A DNA stretch of 64,000 nucleotides. Origin: Bacillota bacterium. GTDB lineage: Bacteria > Bacillota > Clostridia > Acetivibrionales > DTU013. The stretch covers positions 6,327 through 70,326 of the forward strand of contig JAEYRV010000016.1 in assembly GCA_023435305.1 (NCBI GenBank). The letters are read 5' to 3'. The position numbers were made by a program, and so were the translations under genes. The notes below the pieces were generated by a model. That model was not told where the DNA came from. It saw only the letters and a program-made list of their open reading frames with translations, and ran no database searches. Positions 18,462 to 26,733 of this stretch are shown here, piece after piece. Positions within the stretch are counted from its first letter, which is position 1; every line of letters starts with the position of its first letter.

Positions 18462-18825
18462 CGAATCAAAGGGTATTAATGTAATACGGCGTATACGATG
18501 TCATGGAATTATATTTTTGCGTGTATTAATACTATATTATACCATCAAGGTAAATTATAATCAATCGAAAAGCGTCACACTGATCCAAAAGAAACATAGG
18601 CCTGAGAATTTGTTATCCTTCACGTGCCGCATTGCTATTTCATCTATGTTTTGCTTAAATACTATATTGACTTTGAATATTCCTCATGTTGAATGAACAA
18701 CAAAAAAGTATAACGTTTCAAATAAAATTGCTTTTTCAAATATCTGCTGAGGCATCAACATTTCCTGTTTATACAATGAGCACCGGCAAAGTCTGTTAGC
18801 CTTGTCGGTGCGCATTTAAGTTTAT
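18462..18825. other. 364-bp gap with a hairpin at 18780-18811
   Basis: No gene is seen. GCACCGGCAAAG at 18780 pairs with CTTGTCGGTGC to 18811, with G-U pairs on one strand. It lies 14 bp past the stop of the giant surface protein and probably ends its transcript, although no T-run follows on that strand. The remainder is AT-rich. Confidence 0.45.
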
Positions 18826-21800
18826 TTAGATCAGTCCAGACTTTTGCAGCAGTCTCTGAACCATGGCGGCGACTTCTGCTCTCGTAACGCTATCCTTCGG
18901 TGACAGCGTGCTCGCGGTAGTCCCGGATACTACACCCGTCTTGATGCAGGCAGCGGCACCAGCTTTTGCGTAATCCGAAATCAAGCCTGCGTCCGTATAG
19001 CTTGCGAGCAGCGCTGACGCTTCACTGTTGGTAAGTGTGACGCTTAGCCCTGTGAGCTTCATCGCTCTTGCGAGTATTGCCATTGCCTGCTCTCGGGTTA
19101 TCGTATCGTTCGGTGCAAAGCTTACGTTGTCATAGCCTGTAATCAGGCTGTACGCTGTAGCGGTATCGACATAGCCGTTGAACCAGTCCGTAAGCGCAAC
19201 GTCGCCGAAGGCGCTTTCGGTGGTGCCTTTCTTAAGTCCCATGGCTCTCACGACAATCGCAGCGAACTCAGCCCTCGTAATGCTTCTCTCAGGCTCGTAA
19301 ATGCCACCGCCGATTCCTGTTACGACCATTCTAGAACCCATGTCATTGATCGCATCCTTCGCCCAGTGGCTTGCAACGTCTGTAAATGTTACTGGGTTGT
19401 AGATTACCGAGTAGGTACTGTTCGTGAGGCTGTTTATCTTTGCGAAGTACTTGCCGCCAATCATGACAATGCTTGTCGGCACATGACTGAAGGTGCCATC
19501 GGAGTTGAGTACGATTCCGGTTGTTATCTTGCTCGGGTCAATTCCGTCGGGAATCGCTATCGTTCTCTCGACGTAGCCGTTGAAGCGGCTCACCTCTACC
19601 GTAGTGTCCCCACTTGTGCAGGTGATTTCGAACTCAACGGGTTTTACTACGAGCTGATAGTTGCCCTTGTTTGCCGTATTCTCAACAATCTTAACTGTGT
19701 CGGCGGGCGGCTCGGCAATCTTTACATTTACCTTGATGTCCTTAAGCTCAACCTGTGCGCCGAGCTGCGAGGAAACTGCGTCGATGTTTATCTGTGAGGC
19801 GGGCAGGGTGTAGGTTACGGTTTGGGTCTTGATTTCAAGCACCGCTTCCTTTGTCTCCATGTTCTTGACCGTCTGTCCTGTAAGCTGTCCAACCACTACG
19901 TCTGGGTTTCCGCTTGCCGGAAGCGTTACAGTGGCGTTGTTGCCCTTGCTCTCGAGTATCTTATCCAGCTTCGTGTCGTCAACCGTAATAGTGGTGGTTG
20001 TCGTTCCGCCTGTTGTCTGTGTGTTTGTCTGACCCGCGTCCTGCTTCTCTCCGTTGACCTCAACTACGGCGCTGTTTGCAGGTGTAGCAGGTGTGCTTGG
20101 GGAGTCGTAGACCGGAGCGGCGGTGACTGTTACAGTAACTGTCTTTGATGCTTCAAGTGTTCCGTCGTTCGCAGTGATTTGTACTACATAGGTGTTATTC
20201 GTGTCAGAGTCTGTCGGGGTGCCGAAAGACGGCGCAGTTCCAAACGTTACAACTCCTGCGTTTATGCTGAATTTCGCAGCATCAGCTCCGCCGGAAATTG
20301 TCCACGTAATCGGGCTTCCCTCAGGGTCACTTCCAGCAGCGGTAAAGGCTATCGTTGTGCCTTCAACAACGCTGATCGAGTCGCCCGTGGATATCACTGG
20401 TACTTCGTCAATGTTGTTTATGTTAATCGTAAATGCCTCTTCAAACCACAATCCACCTTGATCAGTCGAACGAACGCGCACAGAATAGCTGCTTTTTGCC
20501 TCATAATTAGGACTGTTCGTTATGCGCAGGTTATTGCCGTCGATATTGAACGCACCGTTGTCTGTTGAATCGGCGCCAGAAACAAGCGTATAGGTAAAGG
20601 TGTTTACCGCATCGGCATCGGTGCTCGTGAGAGCTCCTACCACGGTATTTGCTGCGACGTTTTCATTGATTGCACTTGCTGAAAGCCCTATATCGGTTGG
20701 CGCTTCGTTGACGTCGTTAATCGTAATCGTAAATGCCTCTTCAAACCACAAACCGCCCTGATCGGTGGTGCGAACGCGTACAGAATAGCTGTTTTTGGAC
20801 TCATAATTTGGGCTGTTTGTTACTCTAAGATTGCTGCCGAAAATGTTGAAACTCGCGTTGTCAGCGTCTCCTGCACCTGCAGCGAGCGTATAAGTAAAGG
20901 TGTTTGTCGCATCTACGTCAGTACTAGAGAGCGCACCCACTACGGTATCTGCAACAACATTTTCGTTAACCGAGTTAGCTGACAGTGCAATGTCTGTCGG
21001 CGCTTCATTGACATCGTTTATCGTAATCGTAAAGGCCTTTTCAAACCACAAACCGCCCTGATCGGTGGTGCGAACGCGCACTGAATAGCTGCTTTTTGTC
21101 TCGAAATTCGGGCTATTCGTGATGCGCAGGTTACTGCCATCAATGTTGAAAGAAGCGTTATCTGTACTATCAACACCGGCGACAAGTGTATAGTTAAATG
21201 TATTACCCGCGTCAGCGTCGGTGCTTGAAAGGGATCCAACAGTCGTGTTACCTGCTACGTTTTCATTGACCGAAGTAGCTGAAAGAGCTATATCTGTCGG
21301 CGTATCGTTTACGCCGTTTATGGTTATTGTCAAGCTGTTACCCGCCGTGCCTGCACCATCTGTAGCTGTTATTGAGAAGACATCGGTTACGGTTGCTGTC
21401 TGTGCGTTCAGCAGCGCGTCGCTTGTCGGAACATAGACATACGCGCCAGTAGTGTCGTTAACATACAGTGTGCCATAGGTTCCGGCCTTGGAGAGGGTAT
21501 AGCCGGCGTGAGTAGTGTCTGCAATTCCGCCGCTGATGCCATATCCGGTTATAGAGCCTGAGTTAGGCGTTGCCGATATATTATCGGACGAATTACCGAA
21601 CGTATCGTTTGCAGCCGTATCAGTATAGCTATGGCTGACCGCGTTCACCGTGGGGCCGATTACTACGGCAACCGTAATGGTCTGTGCGTTCGTGTTTCCG
21701 GCAACATCCGTAGCGGTTACCTGCACTATATAGCTGCCTGCGACCAAACCGACTGCGTTAGCTATCTTCAAATCTGAGCCTACAACTGAGAAGTCGGCCG

Positions 21801-24800
21801 CATTAGCACCGCCGGTCTTAGACCATGTAAGTGCGTCAGTAAATCCGGTAATCGCTGTTGCATCAGTTGCCGTAAGCGCACATACGGTTGCGCCGTTTGT
21901 AGCCGCAGTCGTACTTATTGTCTGGTTAGCTGAAGTCGTAACAGATGGCGATACACTATCCTCAGTAATAGCAACATTTGCAGTTGTGCTTTCATTGCCA
22001 ACAGTATCAGTTGCCTTAACGACTAGTGTATTTACAGCGTTCTGAGTCAGATTAACACTTATTGAATAGTTACCTCCGGCAGCAGTTCCTGTTGCTGTTG
22101 CAGAGCCGCCGGTAATAGTAATTGTTGCTCCTGCTTCAGCTGTGCCGCTAATCGTAATGCTGTCTGCATTTATAGTTTGTGTTGCAGTTGTAATAGTTGG
22201 TGCAGCAGGAGCTGTGCTGTCCTCAGTAATTGCAACGCTTGCGGTCGCGCTGTTATTCCCAGCAGCATCCGTTGCCTTAACAACCAGTGTGTTCACAGAA
22301 TCCTGAGTCAGACTTACACTTATAGAATAGTTTCCTCCGGTAGCTGTTCCGGTCGCTGTTGCAGAGCCGCCGGTTATGGTAATCGTCGCTCCGGCTTCTG
22401 CCGTGCCACTAATCGTAATGCTGTCTGCATTTATAGTTTGTGTTACAGTTGTAATAGTTGGTGCAGCAGGTGCAGTGCTGTCCTCAGTAATTGCAACGCT
22501 TGCGGTTGCGCTGTTATTCCCAGCAGCATCCGTTGCCTTAACAACCAGTGTGTTCACAGAATCCTGAGTCAGACTTACACTTATAGAATAGTTGCCTCCG
22601 GCTGCTGTTCCGGTCGCTGTTGCCGCTCCTCCGGTTATGGTAATCGTCGCTCCGGCTTCAGCTGTTCCGCTTATTGTAATGCTGCCTGCATTGATAGCTT
22701 GCGGAAGTGTCGATATAATCGGTGCATCCGGCACTAAGCTGTCGAATGTTCGGCTAAGCTCCACTGCTGCTGTGTTGCCAATACCTGCCGAGTCAGCGAC
22801 TCCCGCACCCACATTGACCGTAACCACGCCCTGTCCAGAAGGGGTTATATCGGCTGTGTATGTTGCTCCGGCACCGCTCAAATTACTTGCTGCGCCGTTT
22901 GTTACCGTAATATCGCCCACTTCGAAACCCGTAACACTCTCGCTGAATGTAATCGTAACTGAAAACGGAGAGCTGTTTGTCGGGTTAGCTGTCGCAGACG
23001 TTATTGTGACTTTCGGCGCTACCTTGCTGACCAAAATGCCGTTACCATTCAGGTCGGCAACAACCACATTAGAATCTGCTCCCGCCGCCCAATCTTCGGC
23101 AGCTCCCAGATTATATGTAGTTTCACCCGTTGAGCTTGTTCCGTTCTTGTTCAGGATAAAGTTGACTGCTTCTTTATCTTCTGGGCTCAGAGTAATCGTA
23201 AATGAAGTTCCGTTTGTGATTTCAACGTCGGAGGAATTAGTTAGTGTGCGGGTTGCTCCATCTTTACCGGTCAATACAAACTTGCTCACGTCTATATCGT
23301 TTGTAGCTCCGGCCAGCTTCAAAAACCCCGTGCCAGTTACCACAAGCGAACCGGTACTTGCGTCATATGTTGCGCTTGTGATTGACGGCGCAGCTACGTT
23401 GCTGACCGTAATGCCGTTCCCTGTCGTATCCGCTACAAGCACAGCAGAATCTGCTCCCGCTGCCCAATCTTCGGCAGCCGCCAAATTATAAATAGTTCCG
23501 CCTGTTGAACTTGTTCCAATCTTGTTCAGAATAAGGTTCACTGCTGATTTATCTGTTGCACTAAAAATAATAGTGAACGAAGTTCCGCTTGTAATTTCAA
23601 CGTTGGGGGTATCAGTAAGGGTGTAAGTAGCTCCGCCTTCACCCGTCAAAGTAAACTTGTTTGCTACTATATCGTTGTTAGCTCCGTACAGCTTCAAGAA
23701 CCCTGTACCAGTTACCGTCAGCACACCAGTACTTGCGTTGTAAGTTGCGCTCGTTATGGTCGGGGTAGCTACGTTACTGACTGTAATTCCGTTGCCTGTA
23801 GTATCCGCGACATCCACTGCAGAATCTGCACCTGCAGCCCAATCTTCGTCCGCCCTCAAATTATATGTAGATATGTCCGTTGAGCTTGTCCCGATCTTGT
23901 TCAGTATAAGGTTTACTGCTGCCTTATCTGTTGCACTCAGCGATAATGTAAACGAAGTTCCGCTTGTAATTTCAACGTTGGGGGTATCAGTAAGGGTGTA
24001 AGTAGCTCCGCCTTCACCCGTCAAAGTAAACTTGTTTGCTACTATATCGTTGTTAGCTCCACTCAGCGACAAAAGCCCCGTACCAGTTACCACCAGTGCA
24101 CCGGTACTAGCGTCATATGTTGCGCTTGTGATTGTGGGCACGGCTACGTTGCTTACCGTAATGCCGTTGCCGGTAGCGTCTGATGTGTCTCCAGCAGTAA
24201 CATCACTGTCCCAATCATCCGCCGCTGCTAGGTTGTAATTTGTGCCACTTGTGGAGCTCGTCCCGTTTTTATTTAAAATATGATTGACTGCTGCCTTGTC
24301 GTCATCATTCAGTGTCAACGAAAAGTCGGTTGCGCTGGTGGCATTCACATTACCAGTGGTAAGCGTATATGTACTTCCGCCCTCGCCAGTCAACGTAAGC
24401 TTACTTACATCAATCGTGTCGCCCAGTGTCATACCGCTGCCTGTAACGGCTAATACTCCCGTGCTTGCGTTGTAGGTGGCGGAGGTGATGGATGGCCCTG
24501 CTGCCGACACATTCAATACATAGTCTTCAATCTCACCGGCAAGTACATAGCATTGATAGTCTCCGGTATTATCAGTTGCATTAGGCGTATCAGCATCCAG
24601 CATTACGCGCATGTAAATATTGCCTGTAACAGCATATGAAGGCACTGTGACAGTTTTTGTAAAGGTTTTGGTTGCAGGTGATCCTGTTTCGGTACTACCA
24701 TACCATTCTGCAACCTCTTCACCTGTATCAAGGCTCAAACCGGTAGTTGTACCATTATCATGGTCGCCATTCCAGTCGATATAGACTGCTAGATAAGACC

Positions 24801-25158
24801 AAGATAGATCTTCACCACTTATTGTTACAGATAATGTATAGGATTGTCCAATCACAATATCTCCGGGGGCTACTTGAGTTGGAGTTCTTCCGTAATCTGT
24901 GTGCCAAACACCCCCGCTGTAAGTTCCATCACTGCTGTTATCAATTTCGGCAAAGGTAACATTGGTTATGTAGTCTTTGTAATCGTGACAGTTAGCGCTT
25001 TGGTCTGTACCTGTATTAGGAGGAGTAATAAAAGCAACTTCTAATGCAGTTGGTGCAGTATATGCACTTGCCTGCATCGTCACCACCGGTAACAGGCTTA
25101 TTACAAGCGCCAGCGCAAAGACTATTGATATCAGCTTTCTCTTAATTGTCATCAGCAT
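18826..25158 (-). CDS. Giant repeat-rich SLH surface protein (adhesin-like)
   Basis: The ATG at 25158 has CGGAGG 7 nt upstream and a Sec signal peptide (ISIVFALALVISLLPVVTMQ, then ASA). The open frame reaches 25197, but without a site. The mature protein of about 2080 residues starts with a GEVED-like domain (GEIEDYVLNV). It continues with four ~125-residue ITSATY repeats, an Ig-like domain (SATANPTNSSPFSVTITFSE), three 87-residue Big_6-like repeats (ITISGTAEAGATITITGG), and an Ig-like and a VCBS/cadherin-like domain. Then come three 100-residue cadherin-like repeats (NENVA, YSVRVRTTDQGGLWF), another Ig-like domain, a Ser/Thr/Pro linker, a ZU5-like beta domain and three SLH domains (FTDVASHWAKDAINDM, FGDVALTDWFNGYVDTATAY, then YTDAGLISDYAKAGAAACI). 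Likely a wall-anchored, rod-like adhesin. Ligand unknown. It is carried by the IME, next to a TetR regulator. Confidence 0.9.
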   Translation of the reverse strand: MLMTIKRKLISIVFALALVISLLPVVTMQASAYTAPTALEVAFITPPNTGTDQSANCHDYKDYITNVTFAEIDNSSDGTYSGGVWHTDYGRTPTQVAPGDIVIGQSYTLSVTISGEDLSWSYLAVYIDWNGDHDNGTTTGLSLDTGEEVAEWYGSTETGSPATKTFTKTVTVPSYAVTGNIYMRVMLDADTPNATDNTGDYQCYVLAGEIEDYVLNVSAAGPSITSATYNASTGVLAVTGSGMTLGDTIDVSKLTLTGEGGSTYTLTTGNVNATSATDFSLTLNDDDKAAVNHILNKNGTSSTSGTNYNLAAADDWDSDVTAGDTSDATGNGITVSNVAVPTITSATYDASTGALVVTGTGLLSLSGANNDIVANKFTLTGEGGATYTLTDTPNVEITSGTSFTLSLSATDKAAVNLILNKIGTSSTDISTYNLRADEDWAAGADSAVDVADTTGNGITVSNVATPTITSATYNASTGVLTVTGTGFLKLYGANNDIVANKFTLTGEGGATYTLTDTPNVEITSGTSFTIIFSATDKSAVNLILNKIGTSSTGGTIYNLAAAEDWAAGADSAVLVADTTGNGITVSNVAAPSITSATYDASTGSLVVTGTGFLKLAGATNDIDVSKFVLTGKDGATRTLTNSSDVEITNGTSFTITLSPEDKEAVNFILNKNGTSSTGETTYNLGAAEDWAAGADSNVVVADLNGNGILVSKVAPKVTITSATANPTNSSPFSVTITFSESVTGFEVGDITVTNGAASNLSGAGATYTADITPSGQGVVTVNVGAGVADSAGIGNTAAVELSRTFDSLVPDAPIISTLPQAINAGSITISGTAEAGATITITGGAATATGTAAGGNYSISVSLTQDSVNTLVVKATDAAGNNSATASVAITEDSTAPAAPTITTVTQTINADSITISGTAEAGATITITGGSATATGTATGGNYSISVSLTQDSVNTLVVKATDAAGNNSATASVAITEDSTAPAAPTITTATQTINADSITISGTAEAGATITITGGSATATGTAAGGNYSISVNLTQNAVNTLVVKATDTVGNESTTANVAITEDSVSPSVTTSANQTISTTAATNGATVCALTATDATAITGFTDALTWSKTGGANAADFSVVGSDLKIANAVGLVAGSYIVQVTATDVAGNTNAQTITVAVVIGPTVNAVSHSYTDTAANDTFGNSSDNISATPNSGSITGYGISGGIADTTHAGYTLSKAGTYGTLYVNDTTGAYVYVPTSDALLNAQTATVTDVFSITATDGAGTAGNSLTITINGVNDTPTDIALSATSVNENVAGNTTVGSLSSTDADAGNTFNYTLVAGVDSTDNASFNIDGSNLRITNSPNFETKSSYSVRVRTTDQGGLWFEKAFTITINDVNEAPTDIALSANSVNENVVADTVVGALSSTDVDATNTFTYTLAAGAGDADNASFNIFGSNLRVTNSPNYESKNSYSVRVRTTDQGGLWFEEAFTITINDVNEAPTDIGLSASAINENVAANTVVGALTSTDADAVNTFTYTLVSGADSTDNGAFNIDGNNLRITNSPNYEAKSSYSVRVRSTDQGGLWFEEAFTININNIDEVPVISTGDSISVVEGTTIAFTAAGSDPEGSPITWTISGGADAAKFSINAGVVTFGTAPSFGTPTDSDTNNTYVVQITANDGTLEASKTVTVTVTAAPVYDSPSTPATPANSAVVEVNGEKQDAGQTNTQTTGGTTTTTITVDDTKLDKILESKGNNATVTLPASGNPDVVVGQLTGQTVKNMETKEAVLEIKTQTVTYTLPASQINIDAVSSQLGAQVELKDIKVNVKIAEPPADTVKIVENTANKGNYQLVVKPVEFEITCTSGDTTVEVSRFNGYVERTIAIPDGIDPSKITTGIVLNSDGTFSHVPTSIVMIGGKYFAKINSLTNSTYSVIYNPVTFTDVASHWAKDAINDMGSRMVVTGIGGGIYEPERSITRAEFAAIVVRAMGLKKGTTESAFGDVALTDWFNGYVDTATAYSLITGYDNVSFAPNDTITREQAMAILARAMKLTGLSVTLTNSEASALLASYTDAGLISDYAKAGAAACIKTGVVSGTTASTLSPKDSVTRAEVAAMVQRLLQKSGLI
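20400..21300. repeat. Three 300-bp tandem repeats (cadherin-like domains)
   Basis: GTAATCGTAAATGCCTCTTC-like segments recur at exactly 300-bp spacing (about 20425, 20725, 21025). Each unit encodes 100 residues containing NENVA, NLRITNSPN and TTDQGGLWFE. Confidence 0.85.
21960..22742. repeat. Three 261-bp tandem repeats (Ig-like domains)
   Basis: CCTCAGTAATNGCAAC recurs at 21960, 22221 and 22482, a 261-bp period (87 residues). Copies 2 and 3 are nearly identical at the DNA level, which indicates recent duplication or homogenization. Confidence 0.85.
23030..24500. repeat. Four ~375-bp tandem repeats (ITSATY domains)
   Basis: CGTTGGGGGTATCAGTAAGG occurs at 23601 and 23976, exactly 375 bp apart. 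Each unit encodes about 125 residues (ITSATYDASTG, FTLTGEGGATYTL, NLILNKIGTSST, GNGITVSNV). The outer two copies have diverged more. Confidence 0.85.
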
Positions 25159-25311
25159 ATTTTTACCTCCGAAATTTCTTTTGTAAGGTTTATTCACTTA
25201 TTATTGCTTTGCTAGATTTCTTCTTTAATCTCTTCCAAGAGCTTTGCGTATTCGCGGCACTTTATCAGCCCCCAGCGGTGCGCGAAGACTGATATTTTAA
25301 GTTGCGTGGCA

Positions 25312-25434
25312 TTATTCCACCGGGGCAAGAACAGTTGCTGCCTTTGCAAGCAGCGTAACAGCCGGCAGAAGGCTAATCACCAGCGCAAGGGTCACGAGCA
25401 TTGCCAATACTTTCTTTCTTATTTGTTTAACCAT
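25312..25434 (-). CDS. 40-residue signal-peptide mini-ORF (probable gene remnant)
   Basis: The ATG at 25434 has a strong ACGAGGAGGA site 6-8 nt upstream. The product is little more than a signal peptide: a basic N-region (MVKQIRKK), a hydrophobic core (VLAMLVTLALVISLLPAVTL) and an AKA cleavage site, with a stop 11 residues later. The core closely resembles that of the giant protein just downstream (LALVISLLPVVT). A +1 shift at the stop opens a frame continuing WNNATQLKISVFAHRWGLIK and ending EEIKEEI near 25216. It is therefore either a frameshifted small secreted protein or the fossil start of a surface protein. Confidence 0.55.
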   Translation of the reverse strand: MVKQIRKKVLAMLVTLALVISLLPAVTLLAKAATVLAPVE

Positions 25435-25566
25435 TTTGAATCCTCCTCGTATATGAACGGATTATTTTTTATCAGGCAAGTGGAAAATGCTATAATAAAT
25501 ATGGTAAAATAAACTGCTATTCAAAATAACAGACCGAAGTCCGTTAATAAAAATATTATATATTAA

Positions 25567-26205
25567 ATGGTAATAAGATGCAATACGGGAGAGAAAAAAT
25601 TGGAAAAAAACATTACCGGTATAAGAGAAAAGAAATCCGCCGAAACAAAAGAAAAAATATACAGAAGCGCCGAGCTTCTGTTTAGAGAATACGGCCTTGA
25701 AAATGTCAGCCTTAATTCCATCATCAGCCACGCCGGGGTATCCAAGGGGTCCTTTTATTCACACTTCGATTCAAAGGATTCTCTTGAGGCGGATTTTATA
25801 AAAGATGTTATTGGCAGGATGAATTTCAGCTATGAAACCGTTATTGCCGAAAATGCCCCGGCGGCCGATATGTTTTCTTCCTTGCTTGAAAAAGTATCGC
25901 ATAACATTACAGAGGAATTGGGACACGCCCTTGTGAAAACCGCAGGTCTGATTCAAATCAGAAAAAGCATGAACTTTGAAATGCTTATGAGCTTCAACAA
26001 GGGTCTTTACGGCGCAGTGTACAAGCTTGTAAGTATGGGCATTGAACAAGGAGAATTTAAGACTTGCGACAATGCCGAAACGATAGCCGAGGATATAGTA
26101 ACGACAATAAGGGGCTTTATTTTTGAGTGGATAGTGAGATACCCGGATATGGATTTAAACGCCTGCCTGCAAAAGCATTTTAAAATATACTTCGCGGGGC
26201 TATAG
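25567..26205 (+). CDS. TetR/AcrR-family transcriptional regulator
   Basis: 212 residues from the first ATG. The TTG at 25600 (LEKNITGIREKKS) is preceded by GGGAGAG and is the more likely start (201 residues). A TetR_N helix-turn-helix lies at about residues 25-70 (IYRSAELLFREYGLENVSLN, then SKGSFYSHFDSKDSL). The C-terminal helical ligand-binding domain is unclassified. The gene is divergent from the signal-peptide mini-ORF and the giant SLH gene and carried on the same IME, so it may repress them. AATATTATATATT at about 25551-25563 is a possible palindromic site. Confidence 0.88.
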   Translation: MVIRCNTGEKKLEKNITGIREKKSAETKEKIYRSAELLFREYGLENVSLNSIISHAGVSKGSFYSHFDSKDSLEADFIKDVIGRMNFSYETVIAENAPAADMFSSLLEKVSHNITEELGHALVKTAGLIQIRKSMNFEMLMSFNKGLYGAVYKLVSMGIEQGEFKTCDNAETIAEDIVTTIRGFIFEWIVRYPDMDLNACLQKHFKIYFAGL

Positions 26206-26318
26206 CGAGGGCCTAATTTTTGGAAATTGGTTAATAACTGTTCAAAAACACCTATGGTTTTTTCTTTTTCGGCACAGTAACGCTATTTTTATCTAGTTAC
26301 TATATCTATATAATTAGG

Positions 26319-26379
26319 GTCGATATTTCCGACCTCCAGAAGTCGATATTTCCGACTCCTAGAGGTCGTTTTTTTCAAC
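26319..26379. repeat. Iteron-like repeats with 23-bp spacing
   Basis: GTCGATATTTCCGAC occurs at 26319-26333 and again at 26342-26356. A weaker copy (GTCGTTTTTTTCAAC) lies at 26365-26379. The constant 23-bp spacing puts the copies on one DNA face after about two turns. They overlap the 3' end of the RepA_N-like gene; RepA_N plasmids keep their origin within or at the end of rep. Confidence 0.55.
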
Positions 26380-26733
26380 TTCTTGAAGCAACTGAACATA
26401 AATTCTGTCGGGTTTGCCTCGGCCTTGCTTATGGCGCGAAATCAGGCCGCTACGCTCCAGCTCTTGGAGCGTTTTCATAGCCTTGTCACGCCCGCAGCGC
26501 AAGAAATGACAAACTTCATCTACCGTGCAATAAACAAAGACGCGTTGCTTTTCATCTCGCCAGTTGTTTTTCTCAGACAGGCTTTCCCGCGATAATAGTA
26601 TTGAATAAAGAACTATGGACTCCAAGTGCATGGAGGAATAACGGGTATTCTCAAAAAGGAGCAAGTAAAGGCAAAAGTATGGCTCAGGCTTTTTTGGGGT
26701 ATCTAATGCGCTATGGTTTTTCATCTCTCCCAT
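26359..26733 (-). CDS. RepA_N-like replication initiator, shortened
   Basis: 124 residues. The sequence follows the RepA_N winged-helix domain: YFCLYLLLFENTRYSSMHLE, LYSILLSRESLSEKNNW, a wing with VFVYCTVDEVCHFLRCGRDK, and LERSGLISRHKQGRGKPDRI. A TAG ends it after KNDL. The same frame continues past the stop as ESEISTSGGRKYRP before a second stop, so the C-terminal part is lost or never existed in this branch. It overlaps the mobA end by 13 bp and is translated from the same operon. It may support replication of the excised circle. Confidence 0.7.
   Translation of the reverse strand: MGEMKNHSALDTPKKPEPYFCLYLLLFENTRYSSMHLESIVLYSILLSRESLSEKNNWRDEKQRVFVYCTVDEVCHFLRCGRDKAMKTLQELERSGLISRHKQGRGKPDRIYVQLLQEVEKNDL

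Noticed and set aside
22177..24475. Several long plus-strand frames (for example 22592-23491, 299 codons) opposite the giant surface protein
   Set aside because: They are low-complexity Val/Ala/Ser translations of the antisense of the repeats, without start signals. The minus-strand protein has clear domains.
20400..24500. Regular repeats that might suggest a CRISPR array
   Set aside because: The periods (261, 300, 375 bp) are in-frame protein domains, with no short repeat-spacer pattern and no cas genes.
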